Source: Clostridia bacterium
GTDB taxonomy: Bacteria; Bacillota; Clostridia; Oscillospirales; Acutalibacteraceae
NCBI GenBank assembly: GCA_017549105.1
Contig: JAFYVN010000006.1
Location: 1-64,000 of the forward strand
DNA: 64,000 bases
Direction: 5' to 3'
This document shows positions 40,640 to 49,432 of the stretch, one piece after another. Position 1 is the first letter of the stretch. Each line of letters starts with the position of its first letter. The translations under genes were made by a program, and so were the position numbers. Below the pieces are notes generated by a model. That model was not told the DNA's origin and did no database searches. It saw nothing but the letters and a program-made list of their open reading frames with translations.

Positions 40640-41631
40640 CAGCTGATAGCGCCAACCTCTTTAAAGTATCTTTCTGCACCGGGATGGAAGGGAACCGAGA
40701 TGCTTGAAACTGCATATTCAAGGTTCATTTCGGATGCCTTTTCGTGTGAATATTCGCCTGCGTTTTCGTAGATAGCCTTTGTAAGCTGATATACTGTTTC
40801 TTCTTCAAGGTCGTTGCTTACAATGAATGTAGCCTTAACTGCAACTGTTGTTGCATCAGCATCAATACCTGTGTATGTGCCTGCGGGAACTGTGTATTCA
40901 GCGTAGAAGCCGTAGTCAGCCTGGAGCTTTGCAAGATGCTCTGCATCGATTTCAACAAGAACAATACCTGTTGTTGTTGCAAGGTCTGTGATAGCAACTG
41001 TGGGTGCACCTGCTGTGCAGAAGAAAGCATCAATCTTGCCGTCCTTAAGTGCATCAGCTGATGCCTGGAAGCTGAGGTTCTGCTTGTCAATATCTTCAAA
41101 AGTAATGTCGTATGCACCGAGAATCTGCTGAGCGTTGAATTCAACACCGCTGCCGCTGTCACCTACTGAAACCTTCTTGCCCTTGAGGTCAGCAACAGTC
41201 TTGATGCCTGAATCAGCCTTTGCAACGATCTGGCAAACTTCTGCGTATGCTGCGCCAAGAGTTGAGAAGCTGCCGATAGCACCAACATCTGCAAAGAGTG
41301 ATGTTCCGTTGTAAGCATAGTCCATAACGTCGTTCTGAACAATAGCCATATCAACGATACCGTCGTCGATATCAAGGATATTAGCCTTTGATGCGCCCGA
41401 TGAGTTGATTATGAGGTTTGCACCGGTCTTCTCTTTAAGAAGAGATGAAATAACATTGCAGAAGCCGTAGTATGTGCCGGTTGAACCGCCTGTACCTACG
41501 TTGATGCTGATGGATGAAAGGTCGCCGCTTGTTGTTTTGCCTTCATCAGTTGTTGCGTCACCGCAAGCTGTGCAAAGAATCATTGCAAAAGCAAGGATAA
41601 GAGCGAGAGCGATTGATAACTTTTTCTTCAT
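40639..41631 (-). CDS. TAXI-family TRAP solute-binding lipoprotein
   Basis: 330 residues. Lipoprotein signal: residues 1-23 with the lipobox LCTACGD. Mature N-terminus ISINVGTGGSTGTYYGFCNV followed by INSSGASKANILDIDDGIVD, the TAXI signature. C-terminal part has VPFHPGAERYFKEVGAI. It captures the solute outside and hands it to the fused permease. Good GGAGG site before the ATG. Promoter at 41705-41733. Confidence 0.92.
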   Translation of the reverse strand: MKKKLSIALALILAFAMILCTACGDATTDEGKTTSGDLSSISINVGTGGSTGTYYGFCNVISSLLKEKTGANLIINSSGASKANILDIDDGIVDMAIVQNDVMDYAYNGTSLFADVGAIGSFSTLGAAYAEVCQIVAKADSGIKTVADLKGKKVSVGDSGSGVEFNAQQILGAYDITFEDIDKQNLSFQASADALKDGKIDAFFCTAGAPTVAITDLATTTGIVLVEIDAEHLAKLQADYGFYAEYTVPAGTYTGIDADATTVAVKATFIVSNDLEEETVYQLTKAIYENAGEYSHEKASEMNLEYAVSSISVPFHPGAERYFKEVGAIS

Positions 41632-41690
41632 TTTGTTAACCTCCTGTTATTGTGAACCCCCGATTCTGACTGAATCAGACATCTGCGGTT

Positions 41691-41704
41691 CAGTTTACTG
41701 AATC
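41691..41704. promoter_or_regulatory. Palindrome at the TRAP promoter
   Basis: TTCAGT-TT-ACTGAA, perfect arms, just downstream of the -10 box of the TRAP operon. A second, related element with GATTC and GAATC lies nearby around 41662-41677. Candidate operator. Confidence 0.4.
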
Positions 41705-41733
41705 ATTATAACCTAAAATGAATAATATTGCAA
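41705..41733 (-). promoter_or_regulatory. Promoter of the TAXI-TRAP operon
   Basis: Minus strand TTGCAA (41728-41733), a 17-bp spacer and TATAAT (41705-41710). Confidence 0.75.
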
Positions 41734-41758
41734 TACTTTATTGAATTAAAATACTGAA

Positions 41759-43399
41759 TTAATACCAAAGGAAGCCGAGAGCAAGAATCCAGATTATCCA
41801 CTGCCACCATGCAAAAGATACCGTAACATCAAATTCTGCGGTTTTTCCTTCGTATTCAACAGTTACGGTCTGGGTACCTCTTTCGGTAAAAGTAAGAGGA
41901 CTTACACTGTAACCGCTTTTAACAATTTCTCTGCTGCCGTCGGAATAAACAACCTCAAGCTCGATTCCGGTTGTATCTATCGCTTCTTTGTAGAGATAAT
42001 TTGTTTTTGCGGGAAGCTTTTCAACGGATACCGAAACCACGGTTTTCTTGGTTGTGGGCTGTGTTGAAGGCTTGGTCGGTGGCTGAGTTGAAGGTTCGGT
42101 TGAAGGCTTTGTTGAAGGCTCAGTCACCGGAGGAGCATCACCCTTGATTTCATAAGGAATCGAATTGCTTTCCGCATATGTATGAGCATAGGAATCCTCA
42201 ACAACGATAAGCTTGATTTTTGCACAGTTTGCAAACGCATTGGTGCCGATTGTGTTCACCGAAGCGGGAATTTCAACGTCTCCAAGTTTTTCGCAACCGT
42301 AAAACGCACCGAAGTCAATCTTCGTGACGCTTTCGGGAATGCTGACACTTTCAAGACTTACACATCCTTCAAATGCCTTTGCCGAAACGGTTTTTACTCC
42401 GTCTGCAATTGTTACATTTTTAAGACCCGACATATAAAACGCACTGCCGAAATCAGTTACGGATGCGGGAATTTCAATGCTTTCAAGTGCGGCACACTTA
42501 CCGAAAGCGAGTGAGCCGATTTTGGTTACACCTGAAGGGATATTGACTGTTTTAAGAGCCTTGCATTCATTGAACGCATAGCTGTCAATCTTTTTAAGAC
42601 CGTCAGGAAGAACAATTGAAACAAGTTTTTCGCTTGTACCGAAAGCACTGTCGCCTATAACAAGAGTATCAGCCTGAACATTGTAGCTTGTATCGGCTTT
42701 GCCGACGGGATACTGAATAAGAGTTTTATCGGATACAGATGAACTGTGAGGGCCGTAAAGCACACCGTCTGCCGATGAATAAACGGTATTACCGCTTGCA
42801 ACAGTAAATGCCATCGTGCCTGTGCAACCGATAAAGGCATTCTTTCCGATGTATGTAACCGAAGCAGGAATATCAAACACCTTGATGCCCGTGCAGATTC
42901 TGAACGCTTCTTTGTCTATCGTTTCAACGGTATCGGGAATATCAATCTCTGAAAGTGATTTACAGTCATAAAATGCGTTTTCGGGAATTGTTTTGAGTGC
43001 AGACGGAAGAACGATATCTGTCATTGCGCTGCAATGAGCAAAAGCAGAAGCGCCGATTGTGCATTCATCACCGTCAAAACCGATCTTTTTAAGTCCGACA
43101 CAGCCGTCAAAAGCCGACTTGCCGACTTTTTTTATGCTGTCGGGAATGTTGATCTGTGTTATGCCGTTACAATCAGAAAAAGCTCCATCTGCTATCTGTG
43201 TTACGGCAACTCCGTTGTAGCTTGACGGAATATCAATAACACCCGATGCATTCTGACGGCAAGCGGTAACAACAGCAAATCCGTCGTAAACATTGATCGT
43301 CAGTAAATCTTCGCCTGCGGCAAAAGCCGAAACAGCAAGTCCGCTGAACATAAATATCACTGCAAGAAGCAGGCTTGTTATTTTTGCGATTTTTTTCAT
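41759..43399 (-). CDS. Secreted BspA-type leucine-rich protein with Ig-like domain and C-terminal membrane segment
   Basis: 546 residues. Signal peptide 1-27. About a dozen LRR_5 units of about 23 residues (for example IADGAFSDCNGITQINIPDS, IGKNAFIGC, IGSLAFGKCAALESIEIPAS) span about 30-405. A Thr/Pro linker (TEPSTKPSTEPSTQPPTKPS) leads to a bacterial Ig-like group-3 domain (VSVEKLPAKTNYLYKEAID ... YSDGSREIVKSGY ... QTVTVEYEGKTAEFDVTV). The last 17 residues, AWWQWIIWILALGFLWY, are a hydrophobic membrane or anchor segment without a charged tail: different from the amphipathic tail of the other surface proteins here. Strong GGGGGG site. Surface display, ligand unknown. Confidence 0.85.
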   Translation of the reverse strand: MKKIAKITSLLLAVIFMFSGLAVSAFAAGEDLLTINVYDGFAVVTACRQNASGVIDIPSSYNGVAVTQIADGAFSDCNGITQINIPDSIKKVGKSAFDGCVGLKKIGFDGDECTIGASAFAHCSAMTDIVLPSALKTIPENAFYDCKSLSEIDIPDTVETIDKEAFRICTGIKVFDIPASVTYIGKNAFIGCTGTMAFTVASGNTVYSSADGVLYGPHSSSVSDKTLIQYPVGKADTSYNVQADTLVIGDSAFGTSEKLVSIVLPDGLKKIDSYAFNECKALKTVNIPSGVTKIGSLAFGKCAALESIEIPASVTDFGSAFYMSGLKNVTIADGVKTVSAKAFEGCVSLESVSIPESVTKIDFGAFYGCEKLGDVEIPASVNTIGTNAFANCAKIKLIVVEDSYAHTYAESNSIPYEIKGDAPPVTEPSTKPSTEPSTQPPTKPSTQPTTKKTVVSVSVEKLPAKTNYLYKEAIDTTGIELEVVYSDGSREIVKSGYSVSPLTFTERGTQTVTVEYEGKTAEFDVTVSFAWWQWIIWILALGFLWY

Positions 43400-43502
43400 A
43401 CGGGTCCCCCCTTGGTTAGATTTATCGCATTATAGATTATATAATAAAAAACAATAAAAATCGAGAACATAATAAATTTTGATTAAAAAGGTTTGTTTTT
43501 TA

Positions 43503-43531
43503 TTGACAAAACTGTATGAAATAACTAAAAT
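43503..43531 (+). promoter_or_regulatory. Promoter of the phosphoesterase-glycosidase pair
   Basis: TTGACA (43503-43508), a 17-bp spacer and TAAAAT (43526-43531), about 35 nt before the ATG. Confidence 0.7.
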
Positions 43532-43564
43532 TGATTTTAATATAAACACATTGGAGAATCAACT

Positions 43565-45211
43565 ATGATCGACGAACACGGCAATTTTTATAAACCCGAG
43601 AGAGGTTCAACACCCTCGCCCGACCACATTATGCTTTCCTTTTGCGGCGATGCAAAAACCGAAATGGCGATAACCTGGCGCACAAGTGCAGATGTCGATT
43701 CGGGGTATGTTCTTTACCGCAAAAAAGACAGCTCTGACTGGACAAAAGAAGAAAGCAAAGTCAGATTCAAAGAAACCGATATTGATATCAGCAACTATCA
43801 TTCGGTAAGGCTCAGCGGACTTATTCCCGGAACGGAGTATGTTTATACTGTTGGTTCGGATGAATTAAGAAGTGAAGAGTTCATCTTTGAAACAGAAGCA
43901 GAAAACACCGACAAATTCAGCTTCATTGTTATCACCGACCATCAGAAGGGCGAACCCTGCCATCTTCCCGATTACAGTATGGTTGGCAGAATGCTCAAAG
44001 ATGCTCTTGAAAGACACCCCGAATGCAAATTTATTTTCACCGCCGGTGACAACTGCGATAACGGTCAGAACGATCTGCAGTGGAACGGTATGTTTGAGGG
44101 GCTCAAGGGCATTATTGAAAGCAAACCTTATATGATGTGCACAGGCAACCATGACAACAGAGGATATATAACATATTTTCCCGAACCGACAGGCAAGTTT
44201 TACCTTGAACACGCTGACTTCTTTGATTTTCAGTATGAAGAAGCTTATCCGCAGAACGGTCCCGAAGGTTACACAACCGAAAACTATTCTTTCGACTACG
44301 GCAACACTCATTTTCTTGTTCTCGGCATCAATGCTCCCGATGTTGTTGAGGATTGGGCATATAACGACCTTCAGAGCAGCAAAAAGACATGGAAACTCGG
44401 CGCATATCACTTCCCTATTTATCCCGTTATGCCCGAGGGTCAGAACAACGACGGATATCCCTGGCTCAGAAAACCGATTGAAGACGGCAAACTCGATATT
44501 CTGTTTGAAGGTCATGAGCATTCATTTGCAAGAACATTCCCGATAAAAAACGACGAGATGTTTGACAAGCCGTCGGAAGGAACCGTTCATTATATTGTAG
44601 GCAACGGCGGCGGCAACATCTACCACTCAAATGCACGCAAAATATGGCATTCAGCATTCTGGCCGCAGGAACTCCGTATGGGTTCATATACTCTTGTTGA
44701 GATTGACGGTGATGTTATTACCGCAACCGCATATCTTGCCGACGGCAGAATTTACGACGTATTCACCATCGATAAAACAAAGGATTTAATCACCCCCTGT
44801 GCATTTGCCCCGACCTATGACTGGACAAAAATGGCATTCAAGGGTCAGATGCTTGAACTTATCGCAAGAGAATTCTATGCCGAGAAAAAAGACGGTATAT
44901 GGTATGCACCATTCGGCATTCTTATGCAGTTTATCGGCGGTAAGATTGATAAAACGAAAGACTCCCTTTATGTTGAAGCTTACGGTCACAGAGCAACCTT
45001 CACCGTCGGAAGCAAATTTGCAAAAACCGACCTCGGAACCGTTGAAATGCAGGGTGAACCGTATTTCTACAGAAATCAACTTTACATTCCGATTGACGAC
45101 AGCGCAAAAATGTTTGAACTCGAATGGTATCACGTAGAAAGAAACAATTATATAAACTGGAATACTCCGAGCGAAGACAAACCGCTCTGGAAACATCCCG
45201 AGGAGGAATAA
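43565..45211 (+). CDS. Metallophosphoesterase with Fn3-like N-domain and stalk-like C-domain, no signal peptide
   Basis: 548 residues. Residues 20-115 form a purple-acid-phosphatase-type Fn3-like domain (MAITWRTSADVDSGYVLYRK). Calcineurin-type phosphoesterase motifs: VITDHQKG (D/H), FTAGDNCDNG, CTGNHDNRGY, GHEHSFARTF. Residues about 430-545 (WYAPFGILMQFIGGKID, YFYRNQLYIPIDD) resemble the copper-amine-oxidase-N/stalk domain, a domain usually seen on exported proteins. No signal peptide is visible (MIDEHGNFYKPERG). Followed after 1 nt by a glycosidase-like gene, so one operon; it probably removes phosphate from a glycan-linked or sugar phosphate. Inferred. Confidence 0.75.
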   Translation: MIDEHGNFYKPERGSTPSPDHIMLSFCGDAKTEMAITWRTSADVDSGYVLYRKKDSSDWTKEESKVRFKETDIDISNYHSVRLSGLIPGTEYVYTVGSDELRSEEFIFETEAENTDKFSFIVITDHQKGEPCHLPDYSMVGRMLKDALERHPECKFIFTAGDNCDNGQNDLQWNGMFEGLKGIIESKPYMMCTGNHDNRGYITYFPEPTGKFYLEHADFFDFQYEEAYPQNGPEGYTTENYSFDYGNTHFLVLGINAPDVVEDWAYNDLQSSKKTWKLGAYHFPIYPVMPEGQNNDGYPWLRKPIEDGKLDILFEGHEHSFARTFPIKNDEMFDKPSEGTVHYIVGNGGGNIYHSNARKIWHSAFWPQELRMGSYTLVEIDGDVITATAYLADGRIYDVFTIDKTKDLITPCAFAPTYDWTKMAFKGQMLELIAREFYAEKKDGIWYAPFGILMQFIGGKIDKTKDSLYVEAYGHRATFTVGSKFAKTDLGTVEMQGEPYFYRNQLYIPIDDSAKMFELEWYHVERNNYINWNTPSEDKPLWKHPEEE

Positions 45212-45212
45212 T

Positions 45213-48200
45213 ATGCTTTACAAGAAGAATTCATCATCTTCACTTTCCGAAGATCTTTTCAGAAATCCGACCAGCGAATACAGAGGCACTCCGTTCTGGG
45301 CGTGGAACAGCGATCTCAAAGCTGAGGAGCTTTGCCGTCAGATAGAAATTTTCAAAAAGATGGGTCTCGGTGGCTTTCATATGCACGTACGAACAGGTAT
45401 GTCCACCAATTATCTTTCGGACGAATTTATGTCACTTATCAAGTGCTGCTGCGAAAAAGCAGACAAAGAGCATATGCTCGCCTGGCTCTATGACGAGGAC
45501 AGGTGGCCTTCAGGTGCAGCAGGCGGTCTTGTTACAAAAGACGAAGAATACAGGGCGCGCTGCCTTCTTATGACAACCGAACCCTGCGAAAGCACCGACG
45601 AAGAAGCAGAATATATTGATTCAAGAGCAGAAGGCAGCAGAGCCGGAAAAGGCTGGCTTATTGCTTGCTACGATGTTATGCTCGACGAAAACGGATTCCT
45701 GAAAAACTATAAGCTCATCGGTGAAAACGACGAAGCAGAAGGCACAAAATGGTATGCATACATCAAAATTCACGCAGCATCGCCCTGGTACAATAATCAG
45801 ACATATCTTGACACTCTCAACCCCAAGGCAGTCAAGCGTTTTGTTGAAGTAACTCACGAAAGATACAAAGAGGTTATCGGCAGCCACTTCGGCAACGTTG
45901 TGCCTGCAATATTCACTGACGAACCGCAGTTCACACGCAAAAAAGTTCTTGCAAACTCAACCGACAAGGAAGATATTCATATGCCTTGGACGGACGATTT
46001 TGCAGACACATATAATGCACAGTACGGTGAAAACATCATCGAGACTCTTCCCGAAATTTTCTGGGAACTCCCCGAAGGAAAAGTTTCAACAATAAGATAT
46101 CACTATCACGACCATATTTCGGAACGTTTCAGCGAAGCTTTTGCAGACGTTTGCGGTGAATGGTGCCGTGAAAACGGAATTGCTCTTACCGGTCATATGA
46201 TGGAAGAACCCACTCTTCACAGCCAGACCGCTGCTCTCGGCGAAGCAATGCGTTCATACCGAGGATTCGACCTTCCCGGTATCGATATGCTTTGCGCAAG
46301 TTTTGAGTTCACAACCGCAAAGCAGGCTCAGTCCGCTGTTCATCAGTTTGGCAGAGAAGGTATGCTTTCCGAACTTTATGGCGTTACCGGTTGGGATTAT
46401 GATTTCAGAGGATATAAGCTTCACGGTGATTGGCAGGCCTGCCTCGGTGTTACAATAAGAGTTCCTCACCTTTCGTGGTACGCAATGGGAGGCGAAGCCA
46501 AGCGAGATTACCCCGCATCAATCCATTATCAGTCACCCTGGTGGGAAGAATTCTCATACCTCGAAGATCACTTTGCAAGAGTCAACACCGCAATGACAAG
46601 AGGCAAACCCGTTGTCAAAGTCGGTGTTATCCATCCCGTTGAAAGCTACTGGCTCCATTGGGGACCCAACGATAAAACAGCTCTTGTCCGTGAAAATATG
46701 GATGAGAAATTCAGCAATCTCTGTGACTGGCTCCTCAAAGGAAGTATCGATTTCAACTATATCAGCGAATCCCTTTTCCCGACTCTCTGCAAAAATGCAA
46801 CCGCACCTCTTAAAGTGGGCGAAATGGAATATGATGCAATTATCGTTCCCGACTGCGAAACACTCCGTTCAACAACTCTTGAACGCCTTGAAGCCTTCAG
46901 AAATGCCGGCGGAAAGCTCATCTTCCTCGGCAACGCACCAACACTCGCAGACGGCATTCCATCTGATAAGGGTAAGGCACTTTATGAAAAATCAACGGTT
47001 GTTTCTTTTGACAGAGCAAAGATTCTCGATGCTCTTGACGAAAACAGAGAAATCACGCTCCGTTATGACAACGGCAGACTTTCGGACGAATTCATCTATC
47101 AGCTGCGCCGTGACGGTAACAGCAAATGGCTCTTTATCAGCCGTTGCACCGAGCCTTACAACAAAGATTGCGTGCGTGAACACAATCTGCGCATAACCGT
47201 CAAATGTGAACTTACACCCTATATTTATGACACAATCAGCGGCAATATTTCTCCCGTTGCCTGTGAATATATAAACGGAAATACCGTTATCGCCAAAACA
47301 ATGTATGAATATGACAGCCTTCTTCTCAGACTTGATGACGGTAAGGCTCAGTCTCAGCCTGCAGCAGAAAAGGAATATCAGCTTTCGGATGCAACCGCAA
47401 TGCCTGCACTCGTTCCCTACACCCTTTCCGAGCGCAACGTTATGCTTCTTGACACAGCAGAATTCTCGCTTGACGGCGGTGAATTTATGGCAGAAGAAGA
47501 AATTCTCCGTCTTGACAACGTTTGCAGAAAGATGCTCGGATTTGTCGAAAGAGGCGGCAACGTTGCACAACCCTGGGTGCTTGCCCCCGAAACAATTGAA
47601 CACTATGTGACACTCCGATTCACAGTCAAGAGCGACATTGCTTACAGCGGTGCAGAGCTTGCACTTGAAGATGCTGAAAACGCAAAAATCAAATTCAACG
47701 GCAAAGATGTTGCAATCAACATCACCGGCTGGTACACGGATAAAGATATCAAAACCGTACCTGTTCCCGAAATCTTAAAGGGCGAGAATATCATTGAAAT
47801 CACTCTCCCCTTCGGCAAGAGAACAAACACTGAATGGTGCTATCTTCTCGGTGATTTCGGTGTAAGACTTGCAGGCAGAGAAAAGGTTATCACCGCTCTC
47901 CCTGAAAAGCTCGGCTTTGGTTCAATCACAACCCAAGGTCTTCCCTTCTACGGAGGAAATATCACCTATCATCTTGAAGCAGAGGGCAAAAACCTTCAGA
48001 TTGATGCAACCCATTACAGAGGTACTCTTATAGGTGTTTCGGTTGACGGCAAAAACAAAGGCAAAATTGTTTATCCGCCCTATATTCTTGAAGTTGACGG
48101 ACTGGATGCGGGTACACACAAGGTTGACATCACACTCTTCGGCAACCGCTATAACGCTTTCGGTGCAGTTCATCTGACCGATGTCAAGCATTCGTGGCAC

Positions 48201-48299
48201 GGACCGGGAGCCTGGAGAAGCAATGAAGAATGCTGGAGCTATGAATATTCACTCCGTGATGTAGGTATTCTTTCGCATCCCATCATTAAAACAAAATAA
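45213..48299 (+). CDS. GH106-like glycoside hydrolase, 1028 residues
   Basis: No signal peptide. Family blocks near the N-terminus: YRGTPFWAWNSDLKAEELCR, GGFHMHVRTGMSTNYLS and WLYDEDRWPSGAAGG. Later IFTDEPQF (a candidate acidic catalytic residue in TDEP), a Rossmann-like middle part (IIVPDCETLRSTTLERLEAF) and a C-terminal beta-rich carbohydrate-binding part (about 750-1025). This is the architecture of the GH106 alpha-L-rhamnosidase-like proteins of Firmicutes and Bacteroidota. The substrate could be another deoxyhexose. Coupled to the upstream phosphoesterase; followed by a bidirectional terminator. Confidence 0.75.
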   Translation: MLYKKNSSSSLSEDLFRNPTSEYRGTPFWAWNSDLKAEELCRQIEIFKKMGLGGFHMHVRTGMSTNYLSDEFMSLIKCCCEKADKEHMLAWLYDEDRWPSGAAGGLVTKDEEYRARCLLMTTEPCESTDEEAEYIDSRAEGSRAGKGWLIACYDVMLDENGFLKNYKLIGENDEAEGTKWYAYIKIHAASPWYNNQTYLDTLNPKAVKRFVEVTHERYKEVIGSHFGNVVPAIFTDEPQFTRKKVLANSTDKEDIHMPWTDDFADTYNAQYGENIIETLPEIFWELPEGKVSTIRYHYHDHISERFSEAFADVCGEWCRENGIALTGHMMEEPTLHSQTAALGEAMRSYRGFDLPGIDMLCASFEFTTAKQAQSAVHQFGREGMLSELYGVTGWDYDFRGYKLHGDWQACLGVTIRVPHLSWYAMGGEAKRDYPASIHYQSPWWEEFSYLEDHFARVNTAMTRGKPVVKVGVIHPVESYWLHWGPNDKTALVRENMDEKFSNLCDWLLKGSIDFNYISESLFPTLCKNATAPLKVGEMEYDAIIVPDCETLRSTTLERLEAFRNAGGKLIFLGNAPTLADGIPSDKGKALYEKSTVVSFDRAKILDALDENREITLRYDNGRLSDEFIYQLRRDGNSKWLFISRCTEPYNKDCVREHNLRITVKCELTPYIYDTISGNISPVACEYINGNTVIAKTMYEYDSLLLRLDDGKAQSQPAAEKEYQLSDATAMPALVPYTLSERNVMLLDTAEFSLDGGEFMAEEEILRLDNVCRKMLGFVERGGNVAQPWVLAPETIEHYVTLRFTVKSDIAYSGAELALEDAENAKIKFNGKDVAINITGWYTDKDIKTVPVPEILKGENIIEITLPFGKRTNTEWCYLLGDFGVRLAGREKVITALPEKLGFGSITTQGLPFYGGNITYHLEAEGKNLQIDATHYRGTLIGVSVDGKNKGKIVYPPYILEVDGLDAGTHKVDITLFGNRYNAFGAVHLTDVKHSWHGPGAWRSNEECWSYEYSLRDVGILSHPIIKTK

Positions 48300-48304
48300 C
48301 AGTA

Positions 48305-48342
48305 TGAAAACGGAGCAGTTCATCAGAACTGCTCCGTTTTTA
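48305..48342. terminator. Bidirectional terminator
   Basis: AAAACGGAGCAGTTC and GAACTGCTCCGTTTT form a stem of about 15 bp with a short loop between the GH106-like gene and the convergent CAP gene. Confidence 0.85.
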
Positions 48343-48358
48343 GATTATATTCAATTAT

Positions 48359-49402
48359 TTACTTCGCTCTGTAAAAATTCTGACCGCCATAGGTTGTTCC
48401 GTCATCCGCAATAACAAATGCAATACCTACATATTCATAATCTGTGCTGAGCATTCCTTCGCGGTGACCGTCATGCGAATTATACCAGGCATCGGCATAA
48501 CCGAAGGTGTTGCTTCCTGTTGCCTGCAGAATATTTTCAGCACAAACCGAGAATTCAATTCCCTGAGCATGAAGTCTGTCCTGTATTTGTGATCCCTCGG
48601 GTGAGACATGGTCAAAGAAACCTCTTGCCGCCATATCTTCACTGTAAAGACGGATTGTTGTTTCGGCAACATCGCAATACTCAAGCGGTTGTGAACCGTG
48701 AATCGCTCTCAGACCGTTGACAACATAGAAATTCAGCGTTGCCTGACCGTCCTGGTTTACAAGGTCTCTGGATCTGAAACTGAAACCGTTATATGAAACA
48801 TAGATTGCATAAACGATATCACCCTGATGCGAATCCTTATATTCCTTGATGCTGAGTTTCGACTGCGAAGTTTTACCTGACGAAGCGATTGAATATTCAT
48901 TTGTGCCATCGGTAACAACAGCATCGGTGTCAATTGTGTAGAATCCCGAGAACACACCGTCAACAAGCTGGCAAACAGAAACTGCGCTGTAATCATCTGA
49001 ATAGACTAAACTTTTAAGACTTCTGCCATCTTTGAACGACTCATAAACAACCGCCGATGTCTCACCGAGAGCATCTTTGATTTCCTGTTCACCCCAACCG
49101 AAACACACATATCTTCCGTTAACAACAACTCGCTGAGCTGTTGTTTCAACCGGATTCTGCGGCGGAAGAGTAGTTGTTGCTGCAGGCTCGGTTTCAGGTT
49201 CAACATATGCTGTCGTAGGCTCAATATATTCCGTTGTCGGTTCTTCAAAAAATGTTGTTTCTTCTTCAATAACCGCTGTTTCGGAAGGCTCTTCAGGCTG
49301 AGTGGGAATCAGATCGCCTATGCCGAGAAAATTGCCGATTGAATTAAAAAACACTGCGAACGCAAGGATAGCGGTTGAAAAGAACTTGATAATAGAATTC
49401 AT
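48359..49402 (-). CDS. Secreted CAP-domain (SCP/YkwD-like) protein
   Basis: 347 residues. Signal peptide about 1-28, a Thr/Glu/Pro-rich stretch (about 35-90), then a CAP-associated N domain (VVNGRYVCFGWGEQEIKDAL) and the C-terminal CAP domain about 215-347. CAP motifs: FYVVNGLRAIHGSQPLEYC, SEDMAARGFFDHVSPEG, GIEFSVCAENIL and WYNSHDGHREGML; the metal/active-site histidines and glutamate are kept. Function of bacterial CAP proteins is unsettled (possible adhesion, protease-like or lipid binding). Last gene of the minus-strand group starting at 53809. Confidence 0.85.
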   Translation of the reverse strand: MNSIIKFFSTAILAFAVFFNSIGNFLGIGDLIPTQPEEPSETAVIEEETTFFEEPTTEYIEPTTAYVEPETEPAATTTLPPQNPVETTAQRVVVNGRYVCFGWGEQEIKDALGETSAVVYESFKDGRSLKSLVYSDDYSAVSVCQLVDGVFSGFYTIDTDAVVTDGTNEYSIASSGKTSQSKLSIKEYKDSHQGDIVYAIYVSYNGFSFRSRDLVNQDGQATLNFYVVNGLRAIHGSQPLEYCDVAETTIRLYSEDMAARGFFDHVSPEGSQIQDRLHAQGIEFSVCAENILQATGSNTFGYADAWYNSHDGHREGMLSTDYEYVGIAFVIADDGTTYGGQNFYRAK

Positions 49403-49432
49403 TTTAACTCACCTTTCTGATTACACTGAATT

